Below, one piece after another: positions 1 to 8,068 of a DNA stretch of 64,000 nucleotides. Position 1 is the first letter of the stretch. Every line of letters starts with the position of its first letter. The position numbers were made by a program, and so were the translations under genes. The notes under the pieces were generated by a model that worked only from the letters and a program-made list of their open reading frames with translations, was not told the DNA's origin and ran no database searches. Source of the DNA: DAINPP01 sp963667315 (GTDB taxonomy: Bacteria > Thermotogota > Thermotogae > MWEM01); the NCBI GenBank assembly GCA_963667315.1, contig OY763325.1, forward strand, positions 1,302,001 to 1,366,000, written 5' to 3'.

Positions 1-1491
1 GAACTGACAAGAGCACAGGCGGCAGCCATTCTTTTCAGTATCGTTGGAGATTCAAGATTTAAGACAGTTACAACACTTACAACAGCTGATATTCACGGGC
101 ATATCTATCCATACAAACCAAGAGGAGCGAATTATTTCATCGGTGGAATGGCTAAGATGGTTGAATACGTGAAGAACATGAAAGAAAGACAAGACAATAT
201 ACTCATGCTCGATATCGGGGACGCACCCTACAACACAAACGTCGCTAACATCTTTGAAGGGGAACCGGTTATGCAACTCATGAACCTTATGGATTATGAT
301 GCAATGGTTCTCGGAAATCATGATTTTGACTTCCCGTTCAACGTGATGGAAAGAAATTCCACAATCGCCAACTTCCCTTTCCTTTCTGCAAACACTTATC
401 ATAATGCGGGATATCCTGACTTCCTGAGCCCATATGTATTTGTAGACGTAGACGGTATCACATTTGCGGTTGTAGGCCTTACAGATGACAGCAGTGCATG
501 GTATACGCATCCAAAGAATGTTGTCGGCATTACATTCATGGATCACTTCGATGCTGCTGAAAGATACGTCAACGAAGTAAGAGATGCCGCCGATATTGTC
601 ATCGGACTCGTTCACTGTCATGGAGACAATGGAAAAATTGCAGAACAGGTTGAAGGTTTCGATTTCGTCCTCGGTGGCGGAAACGACATCGTAGCATTCC
701 CAAAGAAGATGGGAAACAGCTACCTCGTATCAACAGGAAAACACGCAGAGATGATCGGACAGCTTAACCTGAACTTCTGGAACGATGAACTCGTTGGATT
801 CAATTTCACAAACGTCTTCATGTCCGAAAACCTTCCTGAAGATCCATTTGCAAAAATCCTTGTCGACAAATACATGTCCGCAATGGATGAAAAACTCAAC
901 GATGTCGTTGCTGAAACAACTGTTGATCTCGACGGCGAAAGATCAACGGTCAGACTCAAGGAATCAAATCTTGCAAATATCATTGCAGATAGCTTAATCG
1001 CATTGACAGGAGCAGATGTCGCTATCCAGAATGGTGGTGGTGTCAGAGCAAGTATAGAAACGGGCGATATTTCAATTAAAGACATTTACACGGTATTGCC
1101 ATTTGACAACACCGTTGTTGTCGTTGAAGCAACGGGAAAAACGATTTGGGAAACACTTGAACATGGTGTATCCTGGTATCCTGCGGCAGGTGGCGGATTC
1201 CTTCAGGTTGCAGGTATGACCTACACCTTCGATGCTTCAAAAGAGGTTGGCAGCAGGGTAACTTCCGTTCTCATCAACGGGGAACCTATTGATATGGAAA
1301 AGACATACAAACTCGCAGCTAATGACTTCCTTACGGGTGGTGGCGACAAATACACCATGCTCGCAACATGTAAAGAAGTCCTCAGAACAAAACATTTCCT
1401 GAGAGACTCATTCAGAGAATATATTGAAGAAATGGGAACGATTGCCCCTGAGGTTGAGGGAAGAATCACGATTCTCAACGCAGCGGAATAA
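1..1491 (+). CDS. SLH-domain 5'-nucleotidase/metallophosphoesterase (5' end outside window)
   Basis: The reading frame is open to the left edge, so the gene starts upstream. The first ~20 visible residues (ELTRAQAAAILFSIVG) look like the end of an S-layer homology repeat (consensus TRaq-aall). A UshA/CpdB-type enzyme follows. Metal-binding signatures are ADIHGH, DIGDAPYN, GNHDFDF and GLVHCHGDNG. A 5'-nucleotidase C-terminal substrate domain follows, with NGGGVRA and the PFDN motif. The family hydrolyses nucleoside phosphates or cyclic nucleotides outside the cytoplasm, and SLH repeats would tether it to the envelope. Odd: the segment that is normally GGHxH reads GGGND, so two usual metal ligands are missing. 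The SLH call rests on a partial repeat only. The metallophosphoesterase family is clear; the exact substrate is not. Confidence 0.85.
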   Translation, partial: ELTRAQAAAILFSIVGDSRFKTVTTLTTADIHGHIYPYKPRGANYFIGGMAKMVEYVKNMKERQDNILMLDIGDAPYNTNVANIFEGEPVMQLMNLMDYDAMVLGNHDFDFPFNVMERNSTIANFPFLSANTYHNAGYPDFLSPYVFVDVDGITFAVVGLTDDSSAWYTHPKNVVGITFMDHFDAAERYVNEVRDAADIVIGLVHCHGDNGKIAEQVEGFDFVLGGGNDIVAFPKKMGNSYLVSTGKHAEMIGQLNLNFWNDELVGFNFTNVFMSENLPEDPFAKILVDKYMSAMDEKLNDVVAETTVDLDGERSTVRLKESNLANIIADSLIALTGADVAIQNGGGVRASIETGDISIKDIYTVLPFDNTVVVVEATGKTIWETLEHGVSWYPAAGGGFLQVAGMTYTFDASKEVGSRVTSVLINGEPIDMEKTYKLAANDFLTGGGDKYTMLATCKEVLRTKHFLRDSFREYIEEMGTIAPEVEGRITILNAAE

Positions 1492-1506
1492 CCAATAGTA
1501 AAATAC

Positions 1507-1537
1507 AAAAACCGGACTTGAAAAGGTCCGGTTTTTT
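1507..1537 (+). terminator. intrinsic terminator of the 5'-nucleotidase gene
   Basis: The hairpin has arms at 1511-1518 and 1525-1532 (ACCGGAC with GTCCGGT, plus a GU pair). It is flanked by an A run and followed by a T6 tract, 20 nt after the stop codon. Confidence 0.85.
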
Positions 1538-1688
1538 CATCTGAAGACCTTTCTATCAACTTCAATCCATACGATTATTCTCTCATTTCACCACAACAAA
1601 ATTTGAAATTACCTAAGGGGAACTACTCTATAATGAAGAAAGAGGCCTGCCTGAAATACGACAAACCTCTTTTGTACAGGCGTAATAA

Positions 1689-2780
1689 TTACAAAATGCT
1701 ACCAAGTTTATCAGCGGTAATCAAAGCCGCATAAACTGTGTTGGCTGTTACTTCAAACGGCATGTTGTGAATCGTTTCACCTTCGACTGAAGCAGCCTCT
1801 GCTACTTTTCTCAGCTGTTCTTCCGTGACGTTTTCCGCATTAAGCTCTTTCAATGTGGTTGGTAACCCAACACTTTTACAGAAATAAACAACCTCTTCAA
1901 TCTCCTCCATCGGAGCATTTTCAAGGGCAAGCTGTGCGATGGTTCCAAACGCCACCTTCTCCCCATGATAAAGATGATGACATTCTTCAAGGATTGTCAA
2001 TCCGTTGTGTATGGCATGTGCCGCTGCAAGTCCGCCACTTTCAAACCCAATCCCGCTGAGATAGGTATTCGCTTCGACGATTGATTCAACGGCACTGTTG
2101 CTGACTTTACTTTCCGCTGCAAGTTTAGCCTTTAAACCTTCTCCAATCAACGTATCATAGCAGAGCTTTGCCAAGGTAAGCGCAGCCTCAGTCGGTTTTG
2201 CTCCAGCCATAGTGGAAGCATTTGATCTCGCTGTTGCCCTCGCTTCAAAGTAGGTTGCCAGTGCATCTCCCATCCCTGAGACAAGCAGTCTGACAGGTGC
2301 TGCTGCGATAATCTCCGTATCCATCAGGACAACGGATGGATTTGTGGGCAGCATCAGGTATTCATCAAAGACACCTTCTTCCGTATAAAGAACAGAGAGA
2401 GCTGAACAAGGGGCATCGGTGGATGCAATTGTCGGAACGATAACAACCGGCACTTTCATGTAAAACGCCAAGGCCTTTGCCGTATCAAGGGTCTTCCCAC
2501 CGCCGATTCCGATGATTACGTCTGCCTTTTTCCCCTCGGCTATTTTCTGTAGCCTCGCTATTTCTACCTTTGAACATTCACCATTGAATTTTTCATAAAA
2601 ACCCTGACTATCCGTCTCTGAGAAACTTTCTTCTACCGTTGATCTTGTCATATTCATAACAAAAGCGTCCGCGATAACAAAAGCATTTTTTCCGAATGCC
2701 TTCGAATAACTTTCAATCTTTTTCAATTCCCCGGGGCCCTGAACATATTTGCCCGGACTGATTACGATCTTTGTTGCCAT
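1689..2780 (-). CDS. gldA: glycerol dehydrogenase
   Basis: NAD-dependent, metal-containing glycerol dehydrogenase (glycerol to dihydroxyacetone) of the iron-containing alcohol dehydrogenase superfamily, cytoplasmic. With the start at 2780 the protein is 363 aa, the usual length. The frame is open to 2858, but the AAGGAGG-type site lies just before the ATG at 2780 and the sequence MATKIVISPGKYVQGPGE is typical of the family start. Motifs include the NAD-binding GIGGGKTLDTAK near residue 92, PTIASTDAPCS, the metal-ligand Asp in SGMGDAL near 172, the His in GLAAAHAIHNG near 255 and the His in HLYHGEKVAFG near 271. It is transcribed alone. A perfect TGTGA-N6-TCACA palindrome sits upstream (2861-2880), suggesting control by a CRP/FNR-family regulator. 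Confidence 0.95.
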   Translation of the reverse strand: MATKIVISPGKYVQGPGELKKIESYSKAFGKNAFVIADAFVMNMTRSTVEESFSETDSQGFYEKFNGECSKVEIARLQKIAEGKKADVIIGIGGGKTLDTAKALAFYMKVPVVIVPTIASTDAPCSALSVLYTEEGVFDEYLMLPTNPSVVLMDTEIIAAAPVRLLVSGMGDALATYFEARATARSNASTMAGAKPTEAALTLAKLCYDTLIGEGLKAKLAAESKVSNSAVESIVEANTYLSGIGFESGGLAAAHAIHNGLTILEECHHLYHGEKVAFGTIAQLALENAPMEEIEEVVYFCKSVGLPTTLKELNAENVTEEQLRKVAEAASVEGETIHNMPFEVTANTVYAALITADKLGSIL

Positions 2781-2860
2781 TAATATTCCTCCTTGTTTGA
2801 TCAAATATCGATGAATTAAAACCCTTTCTTCTGTTTCATTCATAATAAAAGACGTCAAGG

Positions 2861-2880
2861 AATGTGATTTAATTCACATT
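2861..2880. promoter_or_regulatory. CRP/FNR-type palindrome upstream of gldA
   Basis: AATGTGA (2861-2867), 6-nt spacer, TCACATT (2874-2880): perfect 7-bp arms that match the CRP consensus TGTGA-N6-TCACA. A TTGACG element on the minus strand (2853-2858) adjoins it on the gldA side. A second possible promoter (TTGAGA with TAATGT) would place the site over the start point, so whether it activates or represses is open. Confidence 0.6.
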
Positions 2881-2961
2881 ATTGATAGTTTTCCAAAACT
2901 CTCAACAAAAGAGATTGAACCCCCTAAAATCCAGAACGTTACAGTAACGGATTGTCCTATT

Positions 2962-4068
2962 CTATAGCTTCTGCAATAGGGTATCCCATCTAATATCCTT
3001 TTTAAGGCACTCAAAAGCCTTCTCATTCTCAATCTTATCTTTATCGTCAAATCCCTTTTCTATCGCAAGATTTAAATAATCACAGGCTTTCTCACAATTC
3101 CCGGAAAGTGCCGAAGCACAACTGCAGAAATAGAGATTTTCCGGCTCCACATCATTCATTAAGCCGAATGCTTTTTCGAAAAATACGGCTGATTCTTTAT
3201 ATTTTTCAAGATTAAATAGACAATGGAAGGCATTTTCCATATATTCATCAACCTCATTCAATAAAACAAATTGAACCGGATAAACACCTGTTTTTTCAAA
3301 CCCCACTTTCTCTGCAAGACGTTCAGAAGATTGATTGCCTTCCCAGCATTCCCACTTTGGTTCTATATCATTCTCAAGACAATACTCAAGATATTTTTTC
3401 GTTACTGCCGTTGCAAACCCTTTTTTTCTTAATTTCTCATCGTAAGTCTTGACACTCGTCTCAAACGAATACCCATCAGCAAAACAAGAATGACAGGAGC
3501 TAATCAGTTCATTCCCCTTGAGCAGAACGAACCCAATTCCATTATCAAGAAAATTTTCAAGTGAAGACCAGCTTATCCTGATATCTTCGAGTATTTTGCC
3601 ACCAATACCTTCCAATAGTTCTCTGTCTACTTTTTTTATTTCAATACCATCATCAACATTCTGGAAAACCTTCCCTTTGAAAAGATTCGAATTGAATTTA
3701 AATTGTTGTCTGTGAATTGAAAGCGGATACTTTTCGGGTAAGAGTTCCTCAAGCTTTTCAAACCATTCTGTATCATCAGCGTATAAAACCATTGTCGGAT
3801 CATCAGAAGCCTTCCCCTCGATAAACAAATCGTTTTTCAGCAATTTTGCCACTTCATCGTTAAAAGCCCTGTTGTTAGGATTTCCCGCAATATAGCTATA
3901 TCTGAAGGCATTCCACATGAACGCACTGCCAGGATTTTCCCTATTATCAACAAATACCCTTGACAAACTGTTTCCTTTGATGATGGCGTAAACAGGTGTA
4001 CAAAATTCCAATTTCGAAAAAACCTGTGCAACTTTTTCAATCTCATTTCCCATTAATTCAATTAACAT
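2962..4068 (-). CDS. GNAT-type acetyltransferase with C-terminal TPR-like region
   Basis: Cytoplasmic protein of 368 aa. Residues ~1-150 form a divergent N-terminal half. Residues ~160-255 hold a GNAT fold, with acetyl-CoA loop LRKKGFATAVTKKYLEYC, then WECWEGNQSSERLAEKVGFEKTG, resembling the GNAT_acetyltr_2 group. The last ~95 residues read as helical repeats (FHCLFNLEKYKESAVFFEKAF, then ASALSGNCEKACDYLNLAIEKGF), similar to TPRs, ending in a short conserved-looking tail. The ATG at 4068 is chosen because TTG 4080 falls inside the GGAGG ribosome site. The acyl acceptor is unknown; the TPR tail suggests a protein partner (inference). It is monocistronic. Confidence 0.75.
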   Translation of the reverse strand: MLIELMGNEIEKVAQVFSKLEFCTPVYAIIKGNSLSRVFVDNRENPGSAFMWNAFRYSYIAGNPNNRAFNDEVAKLLKNDLFIEGKASDDPTMVLYADDTEWFEKLEELLPEKYPLSIHRQQFKFNSNLFKGKVFQNVDDGIEIKKVDRELLEGIGGKILEDIRISWSSLENFLDNGIGFVLLKGNELISSCHSCFADGYSFETSVKTYDEKLRKKGFATAVTKKYLEYCLENDIEPKWECWEGNQSSERLAEKVGFEKTGVYPVQFVLLNEVDEYMENAFHCLFNLEKYKESAVFFEKAFGLMNDVEPENLYFCSCASALSGNCEKACDYLNLAIEKGFDDKDKIENEKAFECLKKDIRWDTLLQKL

Positions 4069-4203
4069 CACTGCCTCCAATCAAGCACATCTTTTTCAAA
4101 AATTATACCATCGTTACGCCAATAAGACCACTTGGAACACTATGATAAATTTTCACCAAAAAAGAAGGCATGAAACTGTGTATTTCTGATTATTTTGGAA
4201 AGA

Positions 4204-4251
4204 TTGACAAAACACGATTAAAATGATAGACTATGTATACTATTATAGTGA
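4204..4251 (+). promoter_or_regulatory. promoter and TetR-type operator of the TetR/EFR1 operon
   Basis: The -35 TTGACA lies at 4204-4209 and, 17 nt later, the -10-like TAGACT at 4227-4232. The -10 overlaps a 24-bp imperfect palindrome at 4228-4251 (AGACTA ... TAGTGA). An inner ACTAT-T-ATAGT palindrome sits at 4239-4249. The same half-site and the same 19-nt distance from the -35 box occur at 23377-23424. Confidence 0.65.
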
Positions 4252-4276
4252 CTTTAGTTTACTTTAGGAGATCTGA

Positions 4277-4837
4277 ATGGATAAAAAAAATCAAATATGC
4301 AATGCAACATTAAAGTTAATGAAGGGAAAAGGGTTTGACAGCTTACGGGTCAATGAAATAGCAGAAAAGGCAGGTGTCAGTAAAAGGACACTTTACAGAT
4401 ATTTCCCTTCAAAAAAGGAATTAATCTCACACATCATATCCGAAAAACATAACCGGATAAAAGAAAGGCTAATGGATATCTTCAAAACTGAGGGGAATGA
4501 AGCAGATAAATACGAAATGTTACTTACTTGTGTAACAGCTGAAATAGCATCTGAAAACGTTGAACTCTTTGAAAATTTAAAAAAATATCCCGATATATAT
4601 GAAGAGATAAAAGAAAAACAAAAGGAATCTTTAAAAGAGCTTGAGACGATTATCGAAAATGGCATCAGCAAAGGTGAGATCAAGAGTCATTTTCAACCCA
4701 AAATTGTTTCATATCTCCTGATAAAATTGGCAAATATTATTTTTGAACCGGAATTTTTTTTAAACAACAAGGTAACATTTGAAGAAGTGACAAACAATCT
4801 GAAAAATATCGTTCTATACGGTCTTAAGACTAAATAG
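4277..4837 (+). CDS. TetR/AcrR family transcriptional regulator
   Basis: DNA-binding repressor of 186 aa, the normal TetR length. The N-terminal helix-turn-helix (residues ~10-55) includes VNEIAEKAGVSKRTLYRYFPSKKELI, the classic TetR signature. The remaining helical ligand domain is divergent, so the inducer cannot be guessed. The start has AGGAG 8 nt upstream. It is the first gene of an operon with an EFR1-type ferredoxin (10-nt gap) and a YdhR-like protein, and it probably represses that operon through the palindrome over its own promoter. That palindrome resembles those at the second TetR locus (23.4-24.2 kb), so cross-regulation is possible. Confidence 0.9.
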   Translation: MDKKNQICNATLKLMKGKGFDSLRVNEIAEKAGVSKRTLYRYFPSKKELISHIISEKHNRIKERLMDIFKTEGNEADKYEMLLTCVTAEIASENVELFENLKKYPDIYEEIKEKQKESLKELETIIENGISKGEIKSHFQPKIVSYLLIKLANIIFEPEFFLNNKVTFEEVTNNLKNIVLYGLKTK

Positions 4838-4847
4838 AGGTGTTAAT

Positions 4848-5678
4848 ATGAAAATAGCATTGATCTTTGTTTCAGGGAATGGAACAACGAAAAAAGCTTC
4901 TGATTTATTGGCAACACATTTACGGGAAAGGCGACATAAAGTCGACAAAATAAATCTCGGCAGAAGTCCTTATCGTGAAAACGATGAAGATGTTCTAAAA
5001 AAAATAAATACTTACGATGTGATTGGACTCGGAAGTCCTGTTTATCATATGGATATGTTTGGCCCAATGCTTGATTTCCTTAACAAATTGAAAGAACATC
5101 CCTTTAAAAAGATGCCAAAAGCTTTTATCTATCTGACTTACTCAGGTATCACGACCGGAAAGGCTTTTATAAAGACAATAAAAACCCTTAACGACTCAAA
5201 AATCGGTATCATCGCCGGAATGAAAATCAGAGCACCGCATTTTCATCACAAAGATGAAGTGCTCGATATTGATAAGATTGACTTATTCACAAAAAATTTC
5301 TGTGACAAACTTGAAAAAAAACAATTCAGTCAGATCCCGTTTGAAAAGGCAAAGGTTCTTTTTTCTCCTGAGAAAAAAAGAGTCAACTTTCTTTTCCCGA
5401 TTGTTCATATTGTCGGAAGGTTGAGAGAACTTCCTATAAAAATAGACCAATCAGAATGCAGGAAATGCGGGAAATGTGAAAGGGAATGTCCTTCTGGGGC
5501 AATACAGATAAAGGATAAAACCGAAATTGATTTTTCAAAATGCCTTCATTGCTATCATTGTGTAACAACTTGTCCTTTTCAGGCGATAACGAGCCCCATT
5601 CATGAAATAGACCAAATGATAAAGATAAACAAAAAGATTGTGGGAATGGAAAATCCCGTGAATAACCTTTACGTTTAG
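4848..5678 (+). CDS. EFR1-type flavodoxin-ferredoxin fusion protein
   Basis: Cytoplasmic electron carrier of 276 aa. Residues 1-~165 are a flavodoxin-like domain: FVSGNGTTKKASDLLATHL fits the FMN phosphate loop, and GLGSPVYHMDMFGPM fits the second flavin loop. Residues ~200-250 hold two 4Fe-4S motifs (CRKCGKCERECPSGA and CLHCYHCVTTCPFQA), a 2[4Fe-4S] ferredoxin. This matches the EFR1 family (flavodoxin plus bacterial ferredoxin). The redox partner is unknown. It sits in a TetR-controlled operon with a YdhR-like protein, suggesting an inducible redox or detoxification role (inference). Confidence 0.88.
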   Translation: MKIALIFVSGNGTTKKASDLLATHLRERRHKVDKINLGRSPYRENDEDVLKKINTYDVIGLGSPVYHMDMFGPMLDFLNKLKEHPFKKMPKAFIYLTYSGITTGKAFIKTIKTLNDSKIGIIAGMKIRAPHFHHKDEVLDIDKIDLFTKNFCDKLEKKQFSQIPFEKAKVLFSPEKKRVNFLFPIVHIVGRLRELPIKIDQSECRKCGKCERECPSGAIQIKDKTEIDFSKCLHCYHCVTTCPFQAITSPIHEIDQMIKINKKIVGMENPVNNLYV

Positions 5679-5688
5679 AGGAGTGAAA

Positions 5689-6150
5689 ATGACATTCAAT
5701 CCCGTATTATCATCATTTAAATTCCTGAGCTTATCACTTTCGGGAAAAGTACACCAGCACCCTGAATCTGACGGTAAGACCATAGATATTCAGGGAAACT
5801 GCTATACGATATTCAGGCATATTTCAATCAAAAAAAACAGAAATGGCACGCCACCTGTTGTTCTCATCCTTCGATTTAAATTCAGACACAGTTCTCTGAA
5901 AAAGGATAAATTCGAATCGTTTTTTCAGATCCCTGTCTTTGCTGGCCTTCCGGGATTTGAGGGTAAATGCTGGACATTCGACGAAGCCAATGGCATTTTT
6001 CAGGGTGTCTATCAATGGGAATCAAGAAGTCATGCAGAAGAATATCTTCAATCATTCGCCGTGCAATATGTGAAAAAGAAAAGTACACAACCTGTAGAAA
6101 GTTTCATTATACCTGAAAAAGGATTGGCAGATATGCTTTCTCTAAAATAA
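5689..6150 (+). CDS. YdhR-like putative monooxygenase-fold protein
   Basis: Small soluble protein of 153 aa. The central stretch LPGFEGKCWTFDEANGIF, then GVYQWESRSHAEEYLQ, aligns by eye with YdhR-type dimeric alpha-beta barrel proteins (E. coli YdhR reads EPGFLWKVWTESE, then GGIYLFTDEKSALAYL). Such proteins are called putative monooxygenases, but biochemical evidence is thin. The ATG at 5689 is chosen over GTG 5683 because GAGGAG lies directly before the GTG. It is the last gene of the TetR-EFR1 operon, 10 nt after the ferredoxin gene. The first ~55 residues have no recognised match. Confidence 0.6.
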   Translation: MTFNPVLSSFKFLSLSLSGKVHQHPESDGKTIDIQGNCYTIFRHISIKKNRNGTPPVVLILRFKFRHSSLKKDKFESFFQIPVFAGLPGFEGKCWTFDEANGIFQGVYQWESRSHAEEYLQSFAVQYVKKKSTQPVESFIIPEKGLADMLSLK

Positions 6151-6164
6151 TGAACCTATAGGCA

Positions 6165-7166
6165 TCATAAGATATAAAAGGTACCTTTCCCGGTTGCTTT
6201 TGCCTTATAAGAAGCTTTATCAGCTCGCTTCAAAAGTGTTTCGATACTTCTGTCATCCTTCCGGATGCGCGTTGCACCCGTACTGATACCTTTTGGAAAT
6301 CTGTGTAACTGCGTGAGTTTTTTTATGAGTGTCTGTTCATCTCCATAAAAGATGACGGCAAATTCATCACCACCCCATCTTGCGACGATATCTCGGACTG
6401 ACATTGTTGCGGTTGTATATGATGCAAGTTCCTTGAGAACCTGATCGCCATGATGATGCCCGTTTTCATCGTTGATCTTTTTAAAATCATCAATATCAAA
6501 AAAGATAAGATAAATATCCCTTGTTTTCTGTTTTTCTTCTTTGAGGAGATTCGTTAAATAATGGTCAAAAAACCTTCGGTTATACAGATTGGTCAATGTG
6601 TCGTACTTTATGATCTGATTTAAATGTTCTCTTTCTTTGGTATACGCATTTGCAAAGAATCTTAAAAAGATAAAACCGGCAAACAGGGTTAGTGGGATTT
6701 GAAATATTCTATCAAAAAATTGGGTCGTCGGATCGTATTGTTTAAACAAATCAGGGTACAGAAATTCAACCGTTAAAAGGACTGAAAAGACCCCAATTTC
6801 AGACAGGATCATAAAAAGTCTGGTTTTTCCGATAAAGAAAAAAGTTGAACTGATCATAATAAGGAAGAAATAAGCGATTGAATTGTTGGAGCTTCCACCG
6901 GAATCAAACCATGCAAACGGCATGAAGCAATACAAGATAAACACCATGAAGAGAAGCTTCCAGAATCTCCTGTTAACATCCTTTTGGAGAATCCATAGGA
7001 TAAAAGCCGTCACACCAAGCAAGAAAAGCCATTTAATATTGATGGCAGCAGGAAACCCGAATATCACGTTACCGATGATGCTTAATACTGATAAAAGCAT
7101 CGAAAGAACAATAATCCTTAAAAACAGATAATCACTCAAATCAGTTTCTCGTTTCATATGAAACAC
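6165..7166 (-). CDS. membrane-bound diguanylate cyclase (GGDEF)
   Basis: Synthesises cyclic di-GMP from two GTP. It is 333 aa: about six hydrophobic segments (residues ~12-175) form an unrecognised membrane sensor, followed by a GGDEF domain (~180-333). Catalytic features are present: FDIDDFKKINDENGHHHGD and an exact RWGGDEF. The I-site is absent: the position for Arg of RxxD reads SVRD, so product inhibition is not expected. The GTG start at 7166 has AAGGAG 9 nt upstream; the ATG three codons later is too far from it. The gene runs convergently toward the YdhR-like gene. Confidence 0.9.
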   Translation of the reverse strand: MFHMKRETDLSDYLFLRIIVLSMLLSVLSIIGNVIFGFPAAINIKWLFLLGVTAFILWILQKDVNRRFWKLLFMVFILYCFMPFAWFDSGGSSNNSIAYFFLIMISSTFFFIGKTRLFMILSEIGVFSVLLTVEFLYPDLFKQYDPTTQFFDRIFQIPLTLFAGFIFLRFFANAYTKEREHLNQIIKYDTLTNLYNRRFFDHYLTNLLKEEKQKTRDIYLIFFDIDDFKKINDENGHHHGDQVLKELASYTTATMSVRDIVARWGGDEFAVIFYGDEQTLIKKLTQLHRFPKGISTGATRIRKDDRSIETLLKRADKASYKAKATGKGTFYIL

Positions 7167-7253
7167 TCAACACATCTCCTTAAAGGTTTAGAACGTTTTA
7201 CCCCCAAAGAGTTTATCATCATTCTATCAACTTTTAATGTCAAATTGTAAATT

Positions 7254-7874
7254 TTATTCTTCATGAAATAACCTGATCTGTTCAATCCATGACCCCAGCA
7301 TAAATAAATCCAATGGGAGAAACCTTTCCAAAACACCGATTGAAAATCCAACCTTACCGGAATCTTCGAATCCTTCTACCGGATACAACGCAATGTAATG
7401 CCAACCGGTTTCCTCCGGAAGGATATAATCCGTCAATAGAAACCATGAATCTGTATTCGAGAAAGGTTCATGAAAAAAACGATTCTCATAGTCTTTGGAA
7501 TTAACCGTCAGGTAATCATAGCCTTCCGGAAAAGTAAAGGTTAAGCTATTCCTCACCCCGTCATTTTCTTTGAGACTTACACGGCCTTTCTCTGAAAAAA
7601 GCGTCATATACAGGTTAAAATCAGCATATTTTTCGTGATACGGGGTTGTCAGAACAATTTTTATCGCTTCCCCCTTTTCTGCGATAAACTTAACCCAGAA
7701 AACAGGTTCTTTTTCGGTAAATTCATGATAGGTGATCTGGGATACCTGAGGGGATTGAATCTCAAGAGCAGTTTCGAAAGAATTATGCAACTCATCATCA
7801 AAAATAGGTTTGTGCGCATAAACACTTAAGCTGATAAACACGATCAGCATGATTACACATGATGTAGACTTCAT
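7254..7874 (-). CDS. secreted protein of unknown function
   Basis: Protein of 206 aa with a clear signal peptide (MKSTSCVIMLIVFISLSVYAH). The mature part is beta-rich and acidic, with WVKFIAEKGEAIKIVLTTP and a second half containing TGWHYIALYPVEGFEDSGK. This resembles pre-peptidase C-terminal or jelly-roll secretory domains in style but matches no family I can name. The ATG at 7874 is used because GAGGAGGG lies 4 nt before it. It lies upstream of the GGDEF gene on the same strand, with an 87-nt gap. Function unknown. Confidence 0.7.
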   Translation of the reverse strand: MKSTSCVIMLIVFISLSVYAHKPIFDDELHNSFETALEIQSPQVSQITYHEFTEKEPVFWVKFIAEKGEAIKIVLTTPYHEKYADFNLYMTLFSEKGRVSLKENDGVRNSLTFTFPEGYDYLTVNSKDYENRFFHEPFSNTDSWFLLTDYILPEETGWHYIALYPVEGFEDSGKVGFSIGVLERFLPLDLFMLGSWIEQIRLFHEE

Positions 7875-8030
7875 TTTATCCCTCCTCATCAAATTCATTC
7901 AAGAGGCTTGAATTTAATACAATATTTATGACGTAGAAGAAGTTGCCTTACATCAATATTCATGGAAAAATATATTGCCAAACCGATCAAATAATGAAGA
8001 AAGAAGCTATCATGAAACAGATATTACAAA

Positions 8031-8060
8031 GCTGAAAGGAGCTTTTCCGAAACCTTCAGC
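8031..8060 (-). terminator. possible terminator after phosphofructokinase
   Basis: GCTGAA-A-GG (8031-8039) pairs with CCTTCAGC (8053-8060), one bulge, 8 nt past the stop codon. The following T tract is weak (TTTGTAAT). Confidence 0.45.
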
Positions 8061-8068
8061 ACGATACT

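Noticed and set aside
52..621. 189-codon minus frame inside the 5'-nucleotidase gene
   Set aside because: Fully antisense to a clear enzyme with conserved motifs; a shadow frame.
1639..1672. AAAGAGG/CCTCTTT stem after gldA as a terminator
   Set aside because: Long loop and no T tract on the gldA side; too weak to list.
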